Source: Prevotella sp.
Lineage (GTDB): Bacteria; Bacteroidota; Bacteroidia; Bacteroidales; Bacteroidaceae
Reading direction: 5' to 3'
NCBI GenBank assembly: GCA_016290175.1
Contig: JAEETD010000003.1
Location: forward strand, 1-64,000
DNA: 64,000 nucleotides
The position numbers and the translations under genes are program-made. Within the stretch, counting starts at the first letter, position 1, and the number at the start of each line of letters is the position of its first letter. The notes under the pieces are model-generated. The model ran no database searches. It was not told the origin of the DNA and saw only the letters and a list, made by a program, of their open reading frames with translations. This document shows, one piece after another, positions 8,825-18,000 of this stretch.

Positions 8825-10027
8825 ATGAAGACTGCAATTGTCGGCGGAGGTGCGGCGGGATTCTTCCTGGCCATCAATCTCAAGGAGATGTGTCCGAAGA
8901 TGGAAGTGACCATCTTCGAAAAGTCGAAGCGGGTGCTGGCGAAGGTGGAGATCTCCGGTGGCGGACGTTGTAACTGCACGAACTCTTTTGCCGAGGTGCG
9001 CGACCTGCAGGAAGTCTATCCCCGGGGTCACCGGCTGATGAAACGATTGATGAGGGGCTTTTCGCAGGAGGATGCCTATGCCTGGTTTGAGCGTCATGGC
9101 GTCAGACTGACCACCCAGGAGGACCAGTGCGTCTTCCCGATGTCGCAGGATTCACATACCATTATCAATTGTTTTCTGGCTGAGGCGCGTCGACATGGCG
9201 TCGGGATCCGTACAGAGGTCCGTATCGATTCACTCGACCAACTCAGCGACTTTGACTATATCGCCGTCACAACGGGTGGCATGACAACTCACGGGGATAG
9301 GTCCCGCGAGTTGTTTGATCGACCCGCGGGACCTGTCCCCGTGAGTCGTCCGGTGCCGTCGCTCTTTACTTTCAGAATCGACGATGAGCGGCTGCATGCC
9401 CTGATGGGAACGGTGGTGGAGAATGTGGTGACGATGATTCCTGGTACGAAGCTGCGGGCAGAGGGTCCGTTATTGGTGACCCATTGGGGCATGAGCGGTC
9501 CGGCTATCCTGAAGCTGTCGAGCTATGGAGCCCGGCTGTTGGCTGAGAGTGGCTATCAGGCTCCTCTGGCCGTGAACTGGACGAACCATCGCGATACGGA
9601 AGTAATGACGATGCTCGATGAGATGATGATCCGTCATCCCCAGAAACAACTGAAGACGATGGCCCCCTGTGGCTTGCCCGTGCGTCTCTGGTCATATCTT
9701 CTGGAGAAATGCCTGGGTGAGCGCTCGAACGGTCGTTGGGGGAGCCTTAACAAGAAGGAACAGAACCGTCTGGCCAATCTGTTGAGTGGCGGCGATGGCT
9801 ATCAGATTGCCGGAAGGGCCCCGTTCAAGGACGAGTTCGTCACCTGTGGTGGCATCGAATTGTCGGCGGTGAATCCCTCTACGTTGGAGAGCCGGGATGT
9901 GCCCCGTCTTTATTTCGCCGGTGAGGTGCTCGACATCGACGGCATCACGGGAGGCTTTAATTTCCAAGCCGCCTGGACCACTGCCTATACCGTAGCCTGT
10001 GCCATAGCCAATAGCGTAGAAGGATAA
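8825..10027 (+). CDS. BaiN/HI0933-type FAD-dependent oxidoreductase, 400 aa
   Basis: The N-terminus has the dinucleotide-binding motif IVGGGAAGFFLA, then the family motif SGGGRCNCTN, LVTHWGMSGPAILK in the middle and the C-terminal FAD motif YFAGEVLDIDGITGGFNFQ. These identify the YhiN/HI0933 flavoprotein family, which includes the bile-acid enzyme BaiN; the physiological substrate of most members is unknown. Length fits the family (about 400). It is cytoplasmic and is the last gene of the phosphatase-xylanase run. At about residues 154-176, between TGG and PVPSLFTF, the coding sequence is a 28-bp inverted repeat that replaces the usual loop with low-complexity sequence. Confidence 0.88.
   Translation: MKTAIVGGGAAGFFLAINLKEMCPKMEVTIFEKSKRVLAKVEISGGGRCNCTNSFAEVRDLQEVYPRGHRLMKRLMRGFSQEDAYAWFERHGVRLTTQEDQCVFPMSQDSHTIINCFLAEARRHGVGIRTEVRIDSLDQLSDFDYIAVTTGGMTTHGDRSRELFDRPAGPVPVSRPVPSLFTFRIDDERLHALMGTVVENVVTMIPGTKLRAEGPLLVTHWGMSGPAILKLSSYGARLLAESGYQAPLAVNWTNHRDTEVMTMLDEMMIRHPQKQLKTMAPCGLPVRLWSYLLEKCLGERSNGRWGSLNKKEQNRLANLLSGGDGYQIAGRAPFKDEFVTCGGIELSAVNPSTLESRDVPRLYFAGEVLDIDGITGGFNFQAAWTTAYTVACAIANSVEG
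9283..9350. repeat. Long imperfect inverted repeat inside the flavoprotein gene
   Basis: Two 28-bp arms (9283-9310 and 9323-9350) match at 25 of 28 positions around a 12-nt loop. Each arm also contains a smaller palindrome of the form GGGAC-AG-GTCCC. It lies wholly inside the coding sequence and keeps the frame. It looks like a mobile or REP-like palindromic element inserted into or replacing a surface loop, but no second copy is visible in this window. Confidence 0.75.
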
Positions 10028-10043
10028 ATTTTTTGCCCTAATA

Positions 10044-10075
10044 TTTGGAGGCAAAGGAAATTTTTCTTATCTTTG
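10044..10075 (+). promoter_or_regulatory. Promoter for aquaporin and fucosidase
   Basis: TTTG at 10044-10047, a 20-nt spacer and TATCTTTG at 10068-10075 give a near-consensus Bacteroidota promoter 44 nt before the ATG. Confidence 0.8.
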
Positions 10076-10119
10076 TGCCCTAGAAACGAATATTCATTAA
10101 TCAATAAACTATTAGCATT

Positions 10120-10797
10120 ATGAAAAAGTATTTAGCAGAAATGGTGGGCACGTTTGTGCTGACGTTCTTGGGTTGCGGCGCTGCCGTGAGTCTGAATTGT
10201 GGTGTTGACACAGCATCTGTAGTAGGTACGGCTGTCGCTTTCGGTCTGGCTGTCGTGGCCATGGCCTATACGATTGGTGGTATCTCTGGTTGCCACATTA
10301 ATCCCGCCATCACGCTGGGTGTGTTCCTCAGTGGGCGTATGAACTCAAAGGATTGTGGTATGTACATGCTGTTCCAGGTGATCGGTGCCGTGATTGCTGC
10401 TGCCCTGCTGGCTTTCCTCGTATCGACGGATCCAGGACTCGCCCGTGGTACGGCTACAGGTGCCAATGCCTGTGCATCAGACAATGTCATCAACGGTCTG
10501 GTGGCTGAGATCCTCCTCACTTTCATCTTTGTGCTGGTCGTTCTGGGCGCAACTGCCAAGACCAACGGTGCAACCAATAACTTCGCCGGTCTGGCTATCG
10601 GTCTGTCGCTGATCCTTATCCACCTGGTAGGCATCAACTATACAGGCACATCTGTCAACCCGGCCCGTAGTATCGGTCCTGCTCTCTTCGAGGGTGGCAA
10701 GGCGCTGAGTCAGCTGTGGGTATTTATCGTTGGCCCGTTCATTGGAGGTGCTATCGCCGCTGGTATTTGGAAGATGATTGACACCAGTGAGAAGTAA
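10120..10797 (+). CDS. aqpZ: Aquaporin (MIP family), AqpZ-like
   Basis: A 225-residue inner-membrane channel with six hydrophobic segments. The two NPA motifs are in HINPAITLGVF (about residue 66) and in SVNPARSIGP (about residue 180), where the second Asn-Pro-Ala-Arg carries the selectivity-filter Arg. It should conduct water; the length and the lack of the extended glycerol-facilitator loops favour AqpZ over GlpF. It ends 6 bp before the GH95 gene, which has no separate promoter, so the two are likely co-transcribed. That pairing is unusual and may be fortuitous. Confidence 0.88.
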   Translation: MKKYLAEMVGTFVLTFLGCGAAVSLNCGVDTASVVGTAVAFGLAVVAMAYTIGGISGCHINPAITLGVFLSGRMNSKDCGMYMLFQVIGAVIAAALLAFLVSTDPGLARGTATGANACASDNVINGLVAEILLTFIFVLVVLGATAKTNGATNNFAGLAIGLSLILIHLVGINYTGTSVNPARSIGPALFEGGKALSQLWVFIVGPFIGGAIAAGIWKMIDTSEK

Positions 10798-10803
10798 ATC
10801 CGG

Positions 10804-13251
10804 ATGAAAAGACTAGTTATTATTCTATTGTCTGCGTTGATGGTTTGTCAGGTGCAGGCAGAGGACCGTCGGTTGTGGTACGACAGGGGAGCCTCCCATT
10901 GGCTGGAGGCTTTGCCCATCGGTAATTCCGCTCTGGGTGCCATGGTGTATGGCGGTGCCGATACAGAACAGATCCAGCTGAATGAGGAGACCTTTTGGTC
11001 GGGTTCCCCACATAACAACAACAGTCCTGAGGCAAAGGCCCATCTGCAGGAGATCCGTCAGCTTATCTTCGAAGGCAAGGAAGGCGAGGCTCATAAACTG
11101 CTGGACAAGTATTTCTTCAAGGGACCCCATGGCATGCGCTTCCTGCCGTTGGGCGATCTGTTCCTGAAGTTCTGGAACCACCGGAATGCGACCGGATATG
11201 AGCGCGACCTGAATCTGGAGAACGCCACGGCCAATGTGAAGTACCAGGTGGGCGGCGTGAACTACCGTCGTACGGCGATTGCGTCGATGGCCGACCGTGT
11301 CATCGCCGTGAGAATGGAAGCCGACAAGGGCGGTTCCCTTGATTTCTCCCTGTATTATGAGTGTGGCTTGAAGAACACTCAGCGCGTGGAGAACCATTGT
11401 CTGATCGCCACGGTCAACGGTGATGCCCAGGAAGGCATCTCTGCCGGTCTGACGGCCGAGTGCCGTATCTGGGTGGATACTGACGGTCAGGTGAAGGATG
11501 AGGCTCAGGGCATGATTGTCCAGGGTGCCTCGCAGGCAACGGTGTATATCACGGCTGCTACCAACTACGTCAGCTACCGTGATATCAGTGGTAATCCTTC
11601 TGCCAAGAATGAACAGGTACAGAAGAGCCTGCAGGGACGGCAGTTCAAGGATCTGCTGGCAGCCCATATCGCCAAGTATCAGGAACAATATGGTAGGGTG
11701 TCGCTCTCTCTGCCCACCTCCAACCGTTCGACCCTTCCCACCGACCGGCGTCTTGCAGCCTTTGCCGGTGGAAGTGACATGGATCTGGCAGCCCTGATGT
11801 TCCAGTATGGCCGTTATCTGTTGATCTGTGCCTCCCAGCCAGGTGGTCAGCCGGCTAACTTGCAGGGTGTATGGAACGACAAGATGAATGCCCCCTGGGA
11901 CTCGAAGTATACCATCAACATCAATACCGAGATGAACTACTGGATTGCCGACGTCGGTAATCTGAGTGAAGCTGCCGAGCCCTTGTTCTCGATGATTGAT
12001 GACCTGAGTGAGACTGGTGCCATCACGGCCCAGCAGATGTACGGCTGTGGCGGTTGGGTGGCCCATCATAATACCGACCTGTGGCGTATTGCCGGTCCTG
12101 TGGACGGCACCACCTGGGGCATGTTCCCTACCGGCGGAGCCTGGCTCACCACCCATCTCTGGCAGCACTACCTTTTTACCGGCGACAAAGCTTTCCTGCA
12201 GAAACAGTATCCTGTGATGCGTGGAGCCGCTGAGTTCCTGCTCGACTATGTACAGCGCCATCCTCAATATGGCTGGTTGATGACCGTACCTACCGTATCG
12301 CCCGAACATGGTCCGGAAGGCAAGGGTACCACAGTGACAGCCGGTTCAACGATGGACAACCAGATTGTCTTTGACGTACTGAGCAATGTCCTCTCTGCCA
12401 TGCAGGTGCTGGGTGTGAAGGATGCCGTTCTGAAGAAACGACTGACAGCCACCTTGGCCGACCTTCCTCCGATGCAGATCGGTAAGTACGGCCAGTTGCA
12501 GGAGTGGTTGATTGATGCCGACAACCCCAGGGATGAACATCGTCATGTTTCACATCTATACGGCCTCTATCCCTCCAACCAGATATCTCCCTATCAGCAT
12601 CCGGAATTGTTCTCTGCTGCTGCTACGACCCTGGCGCAGCGTGGTGACATGGCGACGGGCTGGAGCCTGGGATGGAAGGTGAATTTCTGGGCGAGGATGC
12701 TCGACGGTAACCATGCGTTGAAGATCTTGTCGAACATGCTCCATCTGTTGCCAGACGACAGAAGTGCACGGCAGTATCCCGACGGCCGAACCTATCCGAA
12801 CCTCTTTGATGCCCACCCGCCGTTCCAGATTGATGGCAATTACGGCTGTGCTGCCGGTATCGCTGAGATGCTGCTTCAGAGTCATGACGGTGCCGTTCAT
12901 CTGTTGCCTGCTCTGCCCGATGCCTGGTCAAAGGGTGAAGTGAAGGGCCTGCGCGCTCGTGGCGGCTTTGTCGTGGATGAGTCGTGGGAAAATGGACAGC
13001 TGAAGTCTGCCGTTGTCAAGTCGGACCTGGGCGGTGTCTTGCGCATCCGTTCCTATGTGCCTTTGAAGGGCAAGGGCCTGAAGCAGGCCAATGGTGAGTG
13101 TCAGAATCCGTTCCTGCAGGTGGCGAAGGTCAAGACGCCTCTTGTCTCGAAAGAGAAACAGGCTCAGAACGACCTCCAAATCAGGAAGGTCTATGAGTAT
13201 GATGTGAAGACCAAGAAGGGCGAAACATTGACGCTCGAACCGTTAAATTGA
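10804..13251 (+). CDS. Secreted alpha-L-fucosidase, GH95
   Basis: A signal peptide ends at CQVQA-ED. The mature protein begins with the GH95 hallmark [20 protein letters not shown] and continues with [10 protein letters not shown]. The (alpha/alpha)6 domain has [17 protein letters not shown] (about residues 373-381; the Asn pair that positions the attacking water in characterised GH95 enzymes), [14 protein letters not shown] (about 577; the Glu fits the general acid) and FQIDGNYG (about 676). It should release alpha-1,2-linked fucose, or L-galactose from plant polymers, by inversion in the periplasm. Length 815 is normal. It lacks the sorting-like tail of the xylanase, which agrees with a periplasmic site. 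A strong hairpin follows the stop. Confidence 0.93.
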   Translation: MKRLVIILLSALMVCQVQAEDRRLWYDRGASHWLEALPIGNSALGAMVYGGADTEQIQLNEETFWSGSPHNNNSPEAKAHLQEIRQLIFEGKEGEAHKLLDKYFFKGPHGMRFLPLGDLFLKFWNHRNATGYERDLNLENATANVKYQVGGVNYRRTAIASMADRVIAVRMEADKGGSLDFSLYYECGLKNTQRVENHCLIATVNGDAQEGISAGLTAECRIWVDTDGQVKDEAQGMIVQGASQATVYITAATNYVSYRDISGNPSAKNEQVQKSLQGRQFKDLLAAHIAKYQEQYGRVSLSLPTSNRSTLPTDRRLAAFAGGSDMDLAALMFQYGRYLLICASQPGGQPANLQGVWNDKMNAPWDSKYTININTEMNYWIADVGNLSEAAEPLFSMIDDLSETGAITAQQMYGCGGWVAHHNTDLWRIAGPVDGTTWGMFPTGGAWLTTHLWQHYLFTGDKAFLQKQYPVMRGAAEFLLDYVQRHPQYGWLMTVPTVSPEHGPEGKGTTVTAGSTMDNQIVFDVLSNVLSAMQVLGVKDAVLKKRLTATLADLPPMQIGKYGQLQEWLIDADNPRDEHRHVSHLYGLYPSNQISPYQHPELFSAAATTLAQRGDMATGWSLGWKVNFWARMLDGNHALKILSNMLHLLPDDRSARQYPDGRTYPNLFDAHPPFQIDGNYGCAAGIAEMLLQSHDGAVHLLPALPDAWSKGEVKGLRARGGFVVDESWENGQLKSAVVKSDLGGVLRIRSYVPLKGKGLKQANGECQNPFLQVAKVKTPLVSKEKQAQNDLQIRKVYEYDVKTKKGETLTLEPLN

Positions 13252-13273
13252 TTAACTATCTAGAGTTTTATCG

Positions 13274-13311
13274 AAGAATTGGCGGTTAAAATCTATTAAC
13301 CGCCAATTCTT
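13274..13311. terminator. Perfect 16-bp hairpin after the fucosidase gene
   Basis: A 16-bp perfect stem with a 6-nt loop (AATCTA) lies 22 nt after the stop. The T-tract after it is weak. I infer a transcription end or mRNA-stabilising hairpin. Confidence 0.7.
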
Positions 13312-13345
13312 GTCTATAACATTCTTTCGTTTGGATGTTTGTTCG

Positions 13346-13353
13346 TACCTTTG
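13346..13353 (+). promoter_or_regulatory. -7 element TACCTTTG for the efflux operon
   Basis: TACCTTTG lies 44 nt before ATG 13398. It overlaps the longest open frame, which begins at 13335, so the upstream ATG cannot be on the message. No good -33 box is seen. Confidence 0.65.
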
Positions 13354-13397
13354 CACCGTGTTATTGTGAAATGATAGTTATAAATAGAATAATGTAC

Positions 13398-14732
13398 ATG
13401 AATAAAAGACATTTGTTACTCACATTGTGTCTGTCAATTGCCACTTCATTTGCCCAGAAGCAATGGACGCTTCAGGACTGCCTCGACTATGCCCTGGCTA
13501 ACAATATTACGCTGAAGAAGTCGCAGTTGCAGCAACAGAGTGCAACAGAAGACTTGAAAGGTGCCAAGGCCGCTTTGTTGCCCTCTGTCAGCGCTTCGAC
13601 CAACCAGAGTCTTGGTTACCAGCCCTGGAAGAATGCGGGCATCTCGACGGTCACCAATGGTGTGGTGAACACCAAAGTGAGCAAGACCTCGTATAACGGC
13701 AGTTATAATGTGAGTGGTCAGTGGACGGTGTGGAATGGCAATCGCAATACCAACACGGTGAAGTTGGACGCGATTGCAGAAAGGGAGGCAGAACTCTCAA
13801 CGAAGGAGACTGCCAACAGCATTCAGGAACGTATCGCCCAGATTTTCACCCAGATTGTTTATCTGGATGAGAGTGTGAAAGTGAGTGAACAAACCCTTGA
13901 GACCAGTAAGAAGAATGAGGAACGCGGTCAGGAGATGGTCAATGTGGGCAAGATGTCGAAGGCCGACCTGGCACAGTTGACTGCCCAACGGGCTCAGGAT
14001 GAATATAATATCGTGGAGATTAAGAGTCAGCTGATGAACTACAAACTGCAGCTGAAGCAGTTGCTGGAGATTACTGATGAGTCGGCGTTCGACGTGGCTA
14101 TTCCTGAGGTCAATGAAGCGCAAGTCCTGTCGGAGATACCATCCTTGCAGTCTGTTTATGAGCAGGCACTGATGCAGCGTCCGGAGATAGAACGTTCGCG
14201 TCTGGCCATTAAGAGCAGCGACGTGAGCCTAAATATTGCCAAGGCCGGCTGGATGCCCAGTATCAATCTGAATGGTGGCATCACAACGTCAACCAATTCC
14301 TTGAGCAACGATAACTGGGGCTCGCAGTTCAAGAGTAACGTGAACACTTCGTTGGGTCTCGGTGTCAGTGTACCTATCTATGACGGTCGTTCCACGAAGA
14401 CGGCGGTCAACAAAGCCAAGATCCAGCAGTTGCAGGCCCAGCTTGATCTGTTGGACCAGCAGAAAACACTCTATTCGAATCTCCAGCAGTACTGGTTAAA
14501 TGCGCTGACAAACCAGGAGAAGTTCAAGGCCGCTTCCAGTAGTGTGGAAAGCGCCCAGCAGAGTTATGAGTTGCTGTCGGAGCAGTTCCGTCTGGGTCTG
14601 AAGAATATCGTAGAACTGATGAATGGTAAGGTTAATCTGATGACAGCCCAGCAGAGTCAGCTTCAGTCGAAGTACCAGACCATCTATAACAAACAGATGC
14701 TCGACTTCTATCAGGGAGGGGAGATTAAGTGA
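13398..14732 (+). CDS. TolC-family outer membrane efflux protein
   Basis: From ATG 13398 the protein starts MNKRHLLLTLCLSIATSFAQ, a clean signal peptide, followed by WTLQDCLDYALANN, the standard start of an outer membrane efflux protein. The rest is long amphipathic helices with Q/A/E/L heptads and two repeats of the TolC fold, including the mid-chain GWMPSINLNGGI and GLGVSVPIYDGR. It should trimerise into an outer membrane and periplasmic duct for the MacAB-type pump encoded downstream. The frame is open up to 13335, but that start overlaps the promoter. The stop codon lies in a heptamer array. Confidence 0.9.
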   Translation: MNKRHLLLTLCLSIATSFAQKQWTLQDCLDYALANNITLKKSQLQQQSATEDLKGAKAALLPSVSASTNQSLGYQPWKNAGISTVTNGVVNTKVSKTSYNGSYNVSGQWTVWNGNRNTNTVKLDAIAEREAELSTKETANSIQERIAQIFTQIVYLDESVKVSEQTLETSKKNEERGQEMVNVGKMSKADLAQLTAQRAQDEYNIVEIKSQLMNYKLQLKQLLEITDESAFDVAIPEVNEAQVLSEIPSLQSVYEQALMQRPEIERSRLAIKSSDVSLNIAKAGWMPSINLNGGITTSTNSLSNDNWGSQFKSNVNTSLGLGVSVPIYDGRSTKTAVNKAKIQQLQAQLDLLDQQKTLYSNLQQYWLNALTNQEKFKAASSSVESAQQSYELLSEQFRLGLKNIVELMNGKVNLMTAQQSQLQSKYQTIYNKQMLDFYQGGEIK

Positions 14733-14748
14733 AAAGTAAAAAGTGAAA
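14728..14748 (+). repeat. Heptamer array (AGTGAAA type) spanning the tolC stop codon
   Basis: Three 7-nt units (AGTGAAA, AGTAAAA, AGTGAAA). The TGA stop at 14730-14732 is part of the first unit. Confidence 0.75.
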
Positions 14749-14758
14749 GAATACAGAT

Positions 14759-15991
14759 ATGAAGAAGATTGGAAAGAAGACTTGGATTGCCATCGGTGTG
14801 ATTGCCGTTATCGCAATCTTGTTTTTCCTGCTTTCGGGTGGAAAGAAGGAAGAGAAGGTGTCATTTGAGACAGCGAAGGTGGAGAATACCACGATTCAGA
14901 CCTCCATCACAGCCACAGGTACCATTGAACCGGTCACCTCTGTGACGGTCGGTACGCAGGTGTCGGGTATTGTCGCCAAACTCTATGTGGATTATAACAG
15001 CGTGGTCAGGAAGGGTCAGGTGATAGCTGAACTCGACCGTACCAACCTGATCAGTGAACTGAATGCCCAGAAGGCCAACCTGGCAAGTGCGCAGAGTTCA
15101 CTGGATTATCAGTTGTCAAACTATAACCGTTATAAGACCCTTTATGACAAGGGCCTGGTGAGTGCCGATGAGTTTGAAAGCGTCCGTCTGCAGTACCAGC
15201 AGGCCAAGGAACAGGTTGCCTCTTCACAAGAGAGTGTCCGTCGTGCTCAGACGAACCTCGGCTATGCCACCATTACTTCTCCTATCGATGGCGTCGTGCT
15301 GTCGAAGGCCGTGGAGGAAGGTCAGACGGTGGCCGCCTCCTTCAATACGCCTGAGTTGTTCACCATTGCCCAGGACTTGACGAACATGCGTGTGATAGCT
15401 GATATCGACGAAGCCGACATCGGTGGTGTGAAGGAAGGTCAGCGTGTCAGCTTTACCGTGGACGCCTTCCCCGACGATATGTTTGAGGGAGCTGTGACAC
15501 AGGTGCGTCAGCAGGCTACCACAGAAAGTAATGTGGTGACCTACGAGGTGGTGATTTCCGCGCCCAACAACGACCTGAAACTGAAGCCAGGTCTGACGGC
15601 AAATGTGACCATCTTCACCTTGGAGAAGAACAATGTGTTGGCTGTACCCTCAAAGGCCCTGCGCTTCCAGCCCAACGAGGCTCTGTTGAAGGAAGGTGAG
15701 AAAGTGGAAGACTGCGAGGGTATGCACAAACTGTGGACAAAGGAGGGTAATGTGTTTAAGGCCCACAAGGTGGAGACCGGCACGTCCAACGGTGTTCTGA
15801 CGGAGATTACCAGTGGAATGTCTGCCGGTACGGAGGTGCTCACCGACTTTACGATTACCGGTGGTGAGATGGGCATGCCACAAGGCCAGCAGACCACCAA
15901 CCCGTTCATGCCGCGTCCAGGCAACAGGAACAACAACAGATCCGGACAAGGCGGACAGGGCGCTGCCGGTGGTCAGGCACCAAGAAGATAA
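14759..15991 (+). CDS. macA: MacA-like periplasmic adaptor subunit
   Basis: One N-terminal membrane anchor (about residues 8-25) is followed by a membrane-fusion protein layout. The lipoyl half includes GTIEPVTSVTVGTQVSGIV. A coiled-coil hairpin spans about residues 95-165 (Q/A/S-rich). The second lipoyl half is ATITSPIDGVVLSKAVEEGQ, and beta-barrel and membrane-proximal domains follow. The C-terminus is a Gly/Gln/Asn/Arg-rich tail after residue 370. It should link the inner-membrane ABC transporter to TolC. Order and spacing with the neighbours fit macAB-tolC. Confidence 0.88.
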   Translation: MKKIGKKTWIAIGVIAVIAILFFLLSGGKKEEKVSFETAKVENTTIQTSITATGTIEPVTSVTVGTQVSGIVAKLYVDYNSVVRKGQVIAELDRTNLISELNAQKANLASAQSSLDYQLSNYNRYKTLYDKGLVSADEFESVRLQYQQAKEQVASSQESVRRAQTNLGYATITSPIDGVVLSKAVEEGQTVAASFNTPELFTIAQDLTNMRVIADIDEADIGGVKEGQRVSFTVDAFPDDMFEGAVTQVRQQATTESNVVTYEVVISAPNNDLKLKPGLTANVTIFTLEKNNVLAVPSKALRFQPNEALLKEGEKVEDCEGMHKLWTKEGNVFKAHKVETGTSNGVLTEITSGMSAGTEVLTDFTITGGEMGMPQGQQTTNPFMPRPGNRNNNRSGQGGQGAAGGQAPRR

Positions 15992-15997
15992 GAAGGT

Positions 15998-16753
15998 ATG
16001 GCAGAAGATAGAAAAGTAGTCATCGAACTGCAGAATGTGAAGCGCTACTTCCAGGTAGGCGAGGAGACGGTAAAGGCACTGCGTGGTGTCTCGTTCAAGA
16101 TTTACGAGGGCGAGTTCGTAACCATTCAGGGAACTTCCGGCTCCGGCAAGTCGACGCTGCTGAACCAGTTGGGCTGTCTGGATACACCTACTTCGGGTGA
16201 ATATTTCCTCGACGGCATCAGCGTGCGTACGATGTCAAAGACCAAGCGTGCCAAACTGCGCAACCGTAAGATCGGCTTCGTGTTCCAAAGTTATAACCTG
16301 TTGCCGAAGACGACAGCTTTGGAGAATGTTGAGCTGCCGTTGATGTACAACTCTGAGATCTCTGCTTCTGAGCGTCGTGAGAAAGCCATCAAGGCCCTGC
16401 AGGCCGTAGGGCTGGGTGACCGTATGTACCACAAGTCGAATCAGATGTCAGGTGGTCAGATGCAACGTGTTGCCATTGCCCGTGCTTTGGTGAACGACCC
16501 GGCTGTACTCCTCGCCGATGAGGCAACTGGTAACCTCGACACCCGCACCTCGTTCGAGATGCTCGTGCTCTTCCAGGAACTCTACAAGCAGGGCAACACG
16601 ATTATCTTCGTGACCCACAACCCGGAGATTGCCGAGTATGCCAGCCGCAATATCAATCTGCGCGACGGTAAGATCCGTGAGGATACCATCAATACGAATA
16701 TAAAGTCGGCTGCTGAGGCCCTTGCCAAGTTGCCTGTACAAAACGACGATTAA
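15998..16753 (+). CDS. MacB-type ABC transporter ATPase
   Basis: A 251-residue ABC ATPase of the LolD/MacB class: Walker A GTSGSGKSTLLN (about residue 47), Q-loop FVFQSYNLLPKTTALENVELP, signature MSGGQMQRVAIARAL, Walker B VLLADEATGNLD and H-loop FVTHNPEIA. In Gram-negative MacB the ATPase and permease are fused; here they are separate genes, as is common in Bacteroidota. It powers the mechanotransmission pump with the permease encoded 29 bp downstream. Confidence 0.92.
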   Translation: MAEDRKVVIELQNVKRYFQVGEETVKALRGVSFKIYEGEFVTIQGTSGSGKSTLLNQLGCLDTPTSGEYFLDGISVRTMSKTKRAKLRNRKIGFVFQSYNLLPKTTALENVELPLMYNSEISASERREKAIKALQAVGLGDRMYHKSNQMSGGQMQRVAIARALVNDPAVLLADEATGNLDTRTSFEMLVLFQELYKQGNTIIFVTHNPEIAEYASRNINLRDGKIREDTINTNIKSAAEALAKLPVQNDD

Positions 16754-16755
16754 GA

Positions 16756-16769
16756 AGTGAAAAGTGAAT
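16756..16769 (+). repeat. Two-unit heptamer array after the ATPase stop
   Basis: AGTGAAA and AGTGAAT, in register, start three bases after the stop codon at 16753. Confidence 0.6.
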
Positions 16770-16782
16770 AATTTGCTACCGC

Positions 16783-18000
16783 ATGAATATTTTAAATCTG
16801 TTTAAGGTTAGTCTGAAGGCCGTTGCCAACAATAAGATGCGGTCGTTCCTCTCGATGCTGGGTATCATCATCGGTGTGGCAGCCGTCATCATCATGATGG
16901 CCATCGGACAAGGCTCGAAGGAAAGCATCCGTACGGAACTCTCTACGATGGGTACCAACCTGCTGACCATCCGTCCGGGTGCCGATATGCGAGGTGGTGT
17001 CCGTCAGGACCCCTCTGCCATGCAGACGCTGAAGATGGCTGACTACGAGCGCATCGTCCGTGAGAAGAAATTCGTCTCGAAAGTGTCGCCTGAGGTCACT
17101 GCCTCCGGTCAGGCTATCTATGGCAACAACAATACCAACGCCTCGATGTATGGTGAGTCGATAGACTATCTGGACATCCGTCTGTGGACCATCGAGGAGG
17201 GCGAGTGTTTTACGGAAGAGGACATCAAGAAGGCCGCCAAGGTGTGTGTGGTGGGAGCCACCATTGTCAAGGAACTCTTCGGCGACCATACCGATCCTAT
17301 CGGCAAGACCATCCGCTTCAAGTCGATTCCCATGCGTATCGTGGGCGTGCTGAAGTCCAAAGGTTATAACTCGTGGGGCATGGACCAGGATAACGTGATC
17401 ATCGCTCCCTATACGACGGTGATGAAGCGTATTGCCGCGCAGACCTACTTCTCGAGCATCGTCTGTTCCGCTCTTACGGAGGAACTGTCTGATGCTGCTA
17501 TCGAGGAACTGACCCAGATGCTGCGCGACAACCACAAGTTGAAGGATGAGGCTGTAGACGACTTCACCATCCGTTCACAGGCTGAGATGATGGAGACCAT
17601 GTCGTCGACGATGGATACTGTGACCATCATCCTGGTTGTGGCTGCAGCTTTCTCGTTGCTTGTGGCGGGTATCGGTATCATGAACATCATGCTCGTCTCT
17701 GTGACGGAGCGTACCAAGGAGATCGGTCTCCGTATGGCTGTGGGTGCCACCGGGCCTGTCATTTCCCTGCAGTTCCTGATCGAGTCGGTATTGATATCAG
17801 TGACGGGAGGACTGATAGGTGTCCTTGTCGGGGTAGGGGCGAGCGCATTCGTCTCGTCCTTCGGTATGCCCAGTAGTGTGCCCGCCTGGAGTATCTATGT
17901 GTCCTTCCTCGTTTGTGTGTTTATCGGTGTGCTCTTCGGCTATATCCCTGCACAGAAGGCTGCCAATATGGATCCTATAGAAGCTATCCGCCATGAATAG
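16783..18000 (+). CDS. MacB-type ABC transporter permease
   Basis: 405 residues with the MacB/FtsX topology. The first transmembrane helix (about residues 20-42, GIIIGVAAVIIMMAIGQGSK) leads into a large periplasmic MacB_PCD domain (about 45-280). Three C-terminal helices follow, with the conserved VSVTERTKEIGLRMAVGA coupling helix and a final NMDPIEAIRHE. It couples cytoplasmic ATP hydrolysis to periplasmic substrate movement through MacA and TolC. The substrate (macrolide, peptide or lipid-like) cannot be told from sequence. Its last 8 bases overlap the kinase gene, so pump and sensor are co-expressed. Confidence 0.92.
   Translation: MNILNLFKVSLKAVANNKMRSFLSMLGIIIGVAAVIIMMAIGQGSKESIRTELSTMGTNLLTIRPGADMRGGVRQDPSAMQTLKMADYERIVREKKFVSKVSPEVTASGQAIYGNNNTNASMYGESIDYLDIRLWTIEEGECFTEEDIKKAAKVCVVGATIVKELFGDHTDPIGKTIRFKSIPMRIVGVLKSKGYNSWGMDQDNVIIAPYTTVMKRIAAQTYFSSIVCSALTEELSDAAIEELTQMLRDNHKLKDEAVDDFTIRSQAEMMETMSSTMDTVTIILVVAAAFSLLVAGIGIMNIMLVSVTERTKEIGLRMAVGATGPVISLQFLIESVLISVTGGLIGVLVGVGASAFVSSFGMPSSVPAWSIYVSFLVCVFIGVLFGYIPAQKAANMDPIEAIRHE

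Noticed and set aside
10825..12309. 494-aa open frame antisense to the GH95 gene
   Set aside because: His/Gln/Thr-rich shadow composition, no start context, and the GH95 motifs on the other strand explain the region.
13335..13397. Longer TolC start at 13335
   Set aside because: It overlaps the TACCTTTG promoter element and lacks a signal peptide; ATG 13398 gives a standard one.
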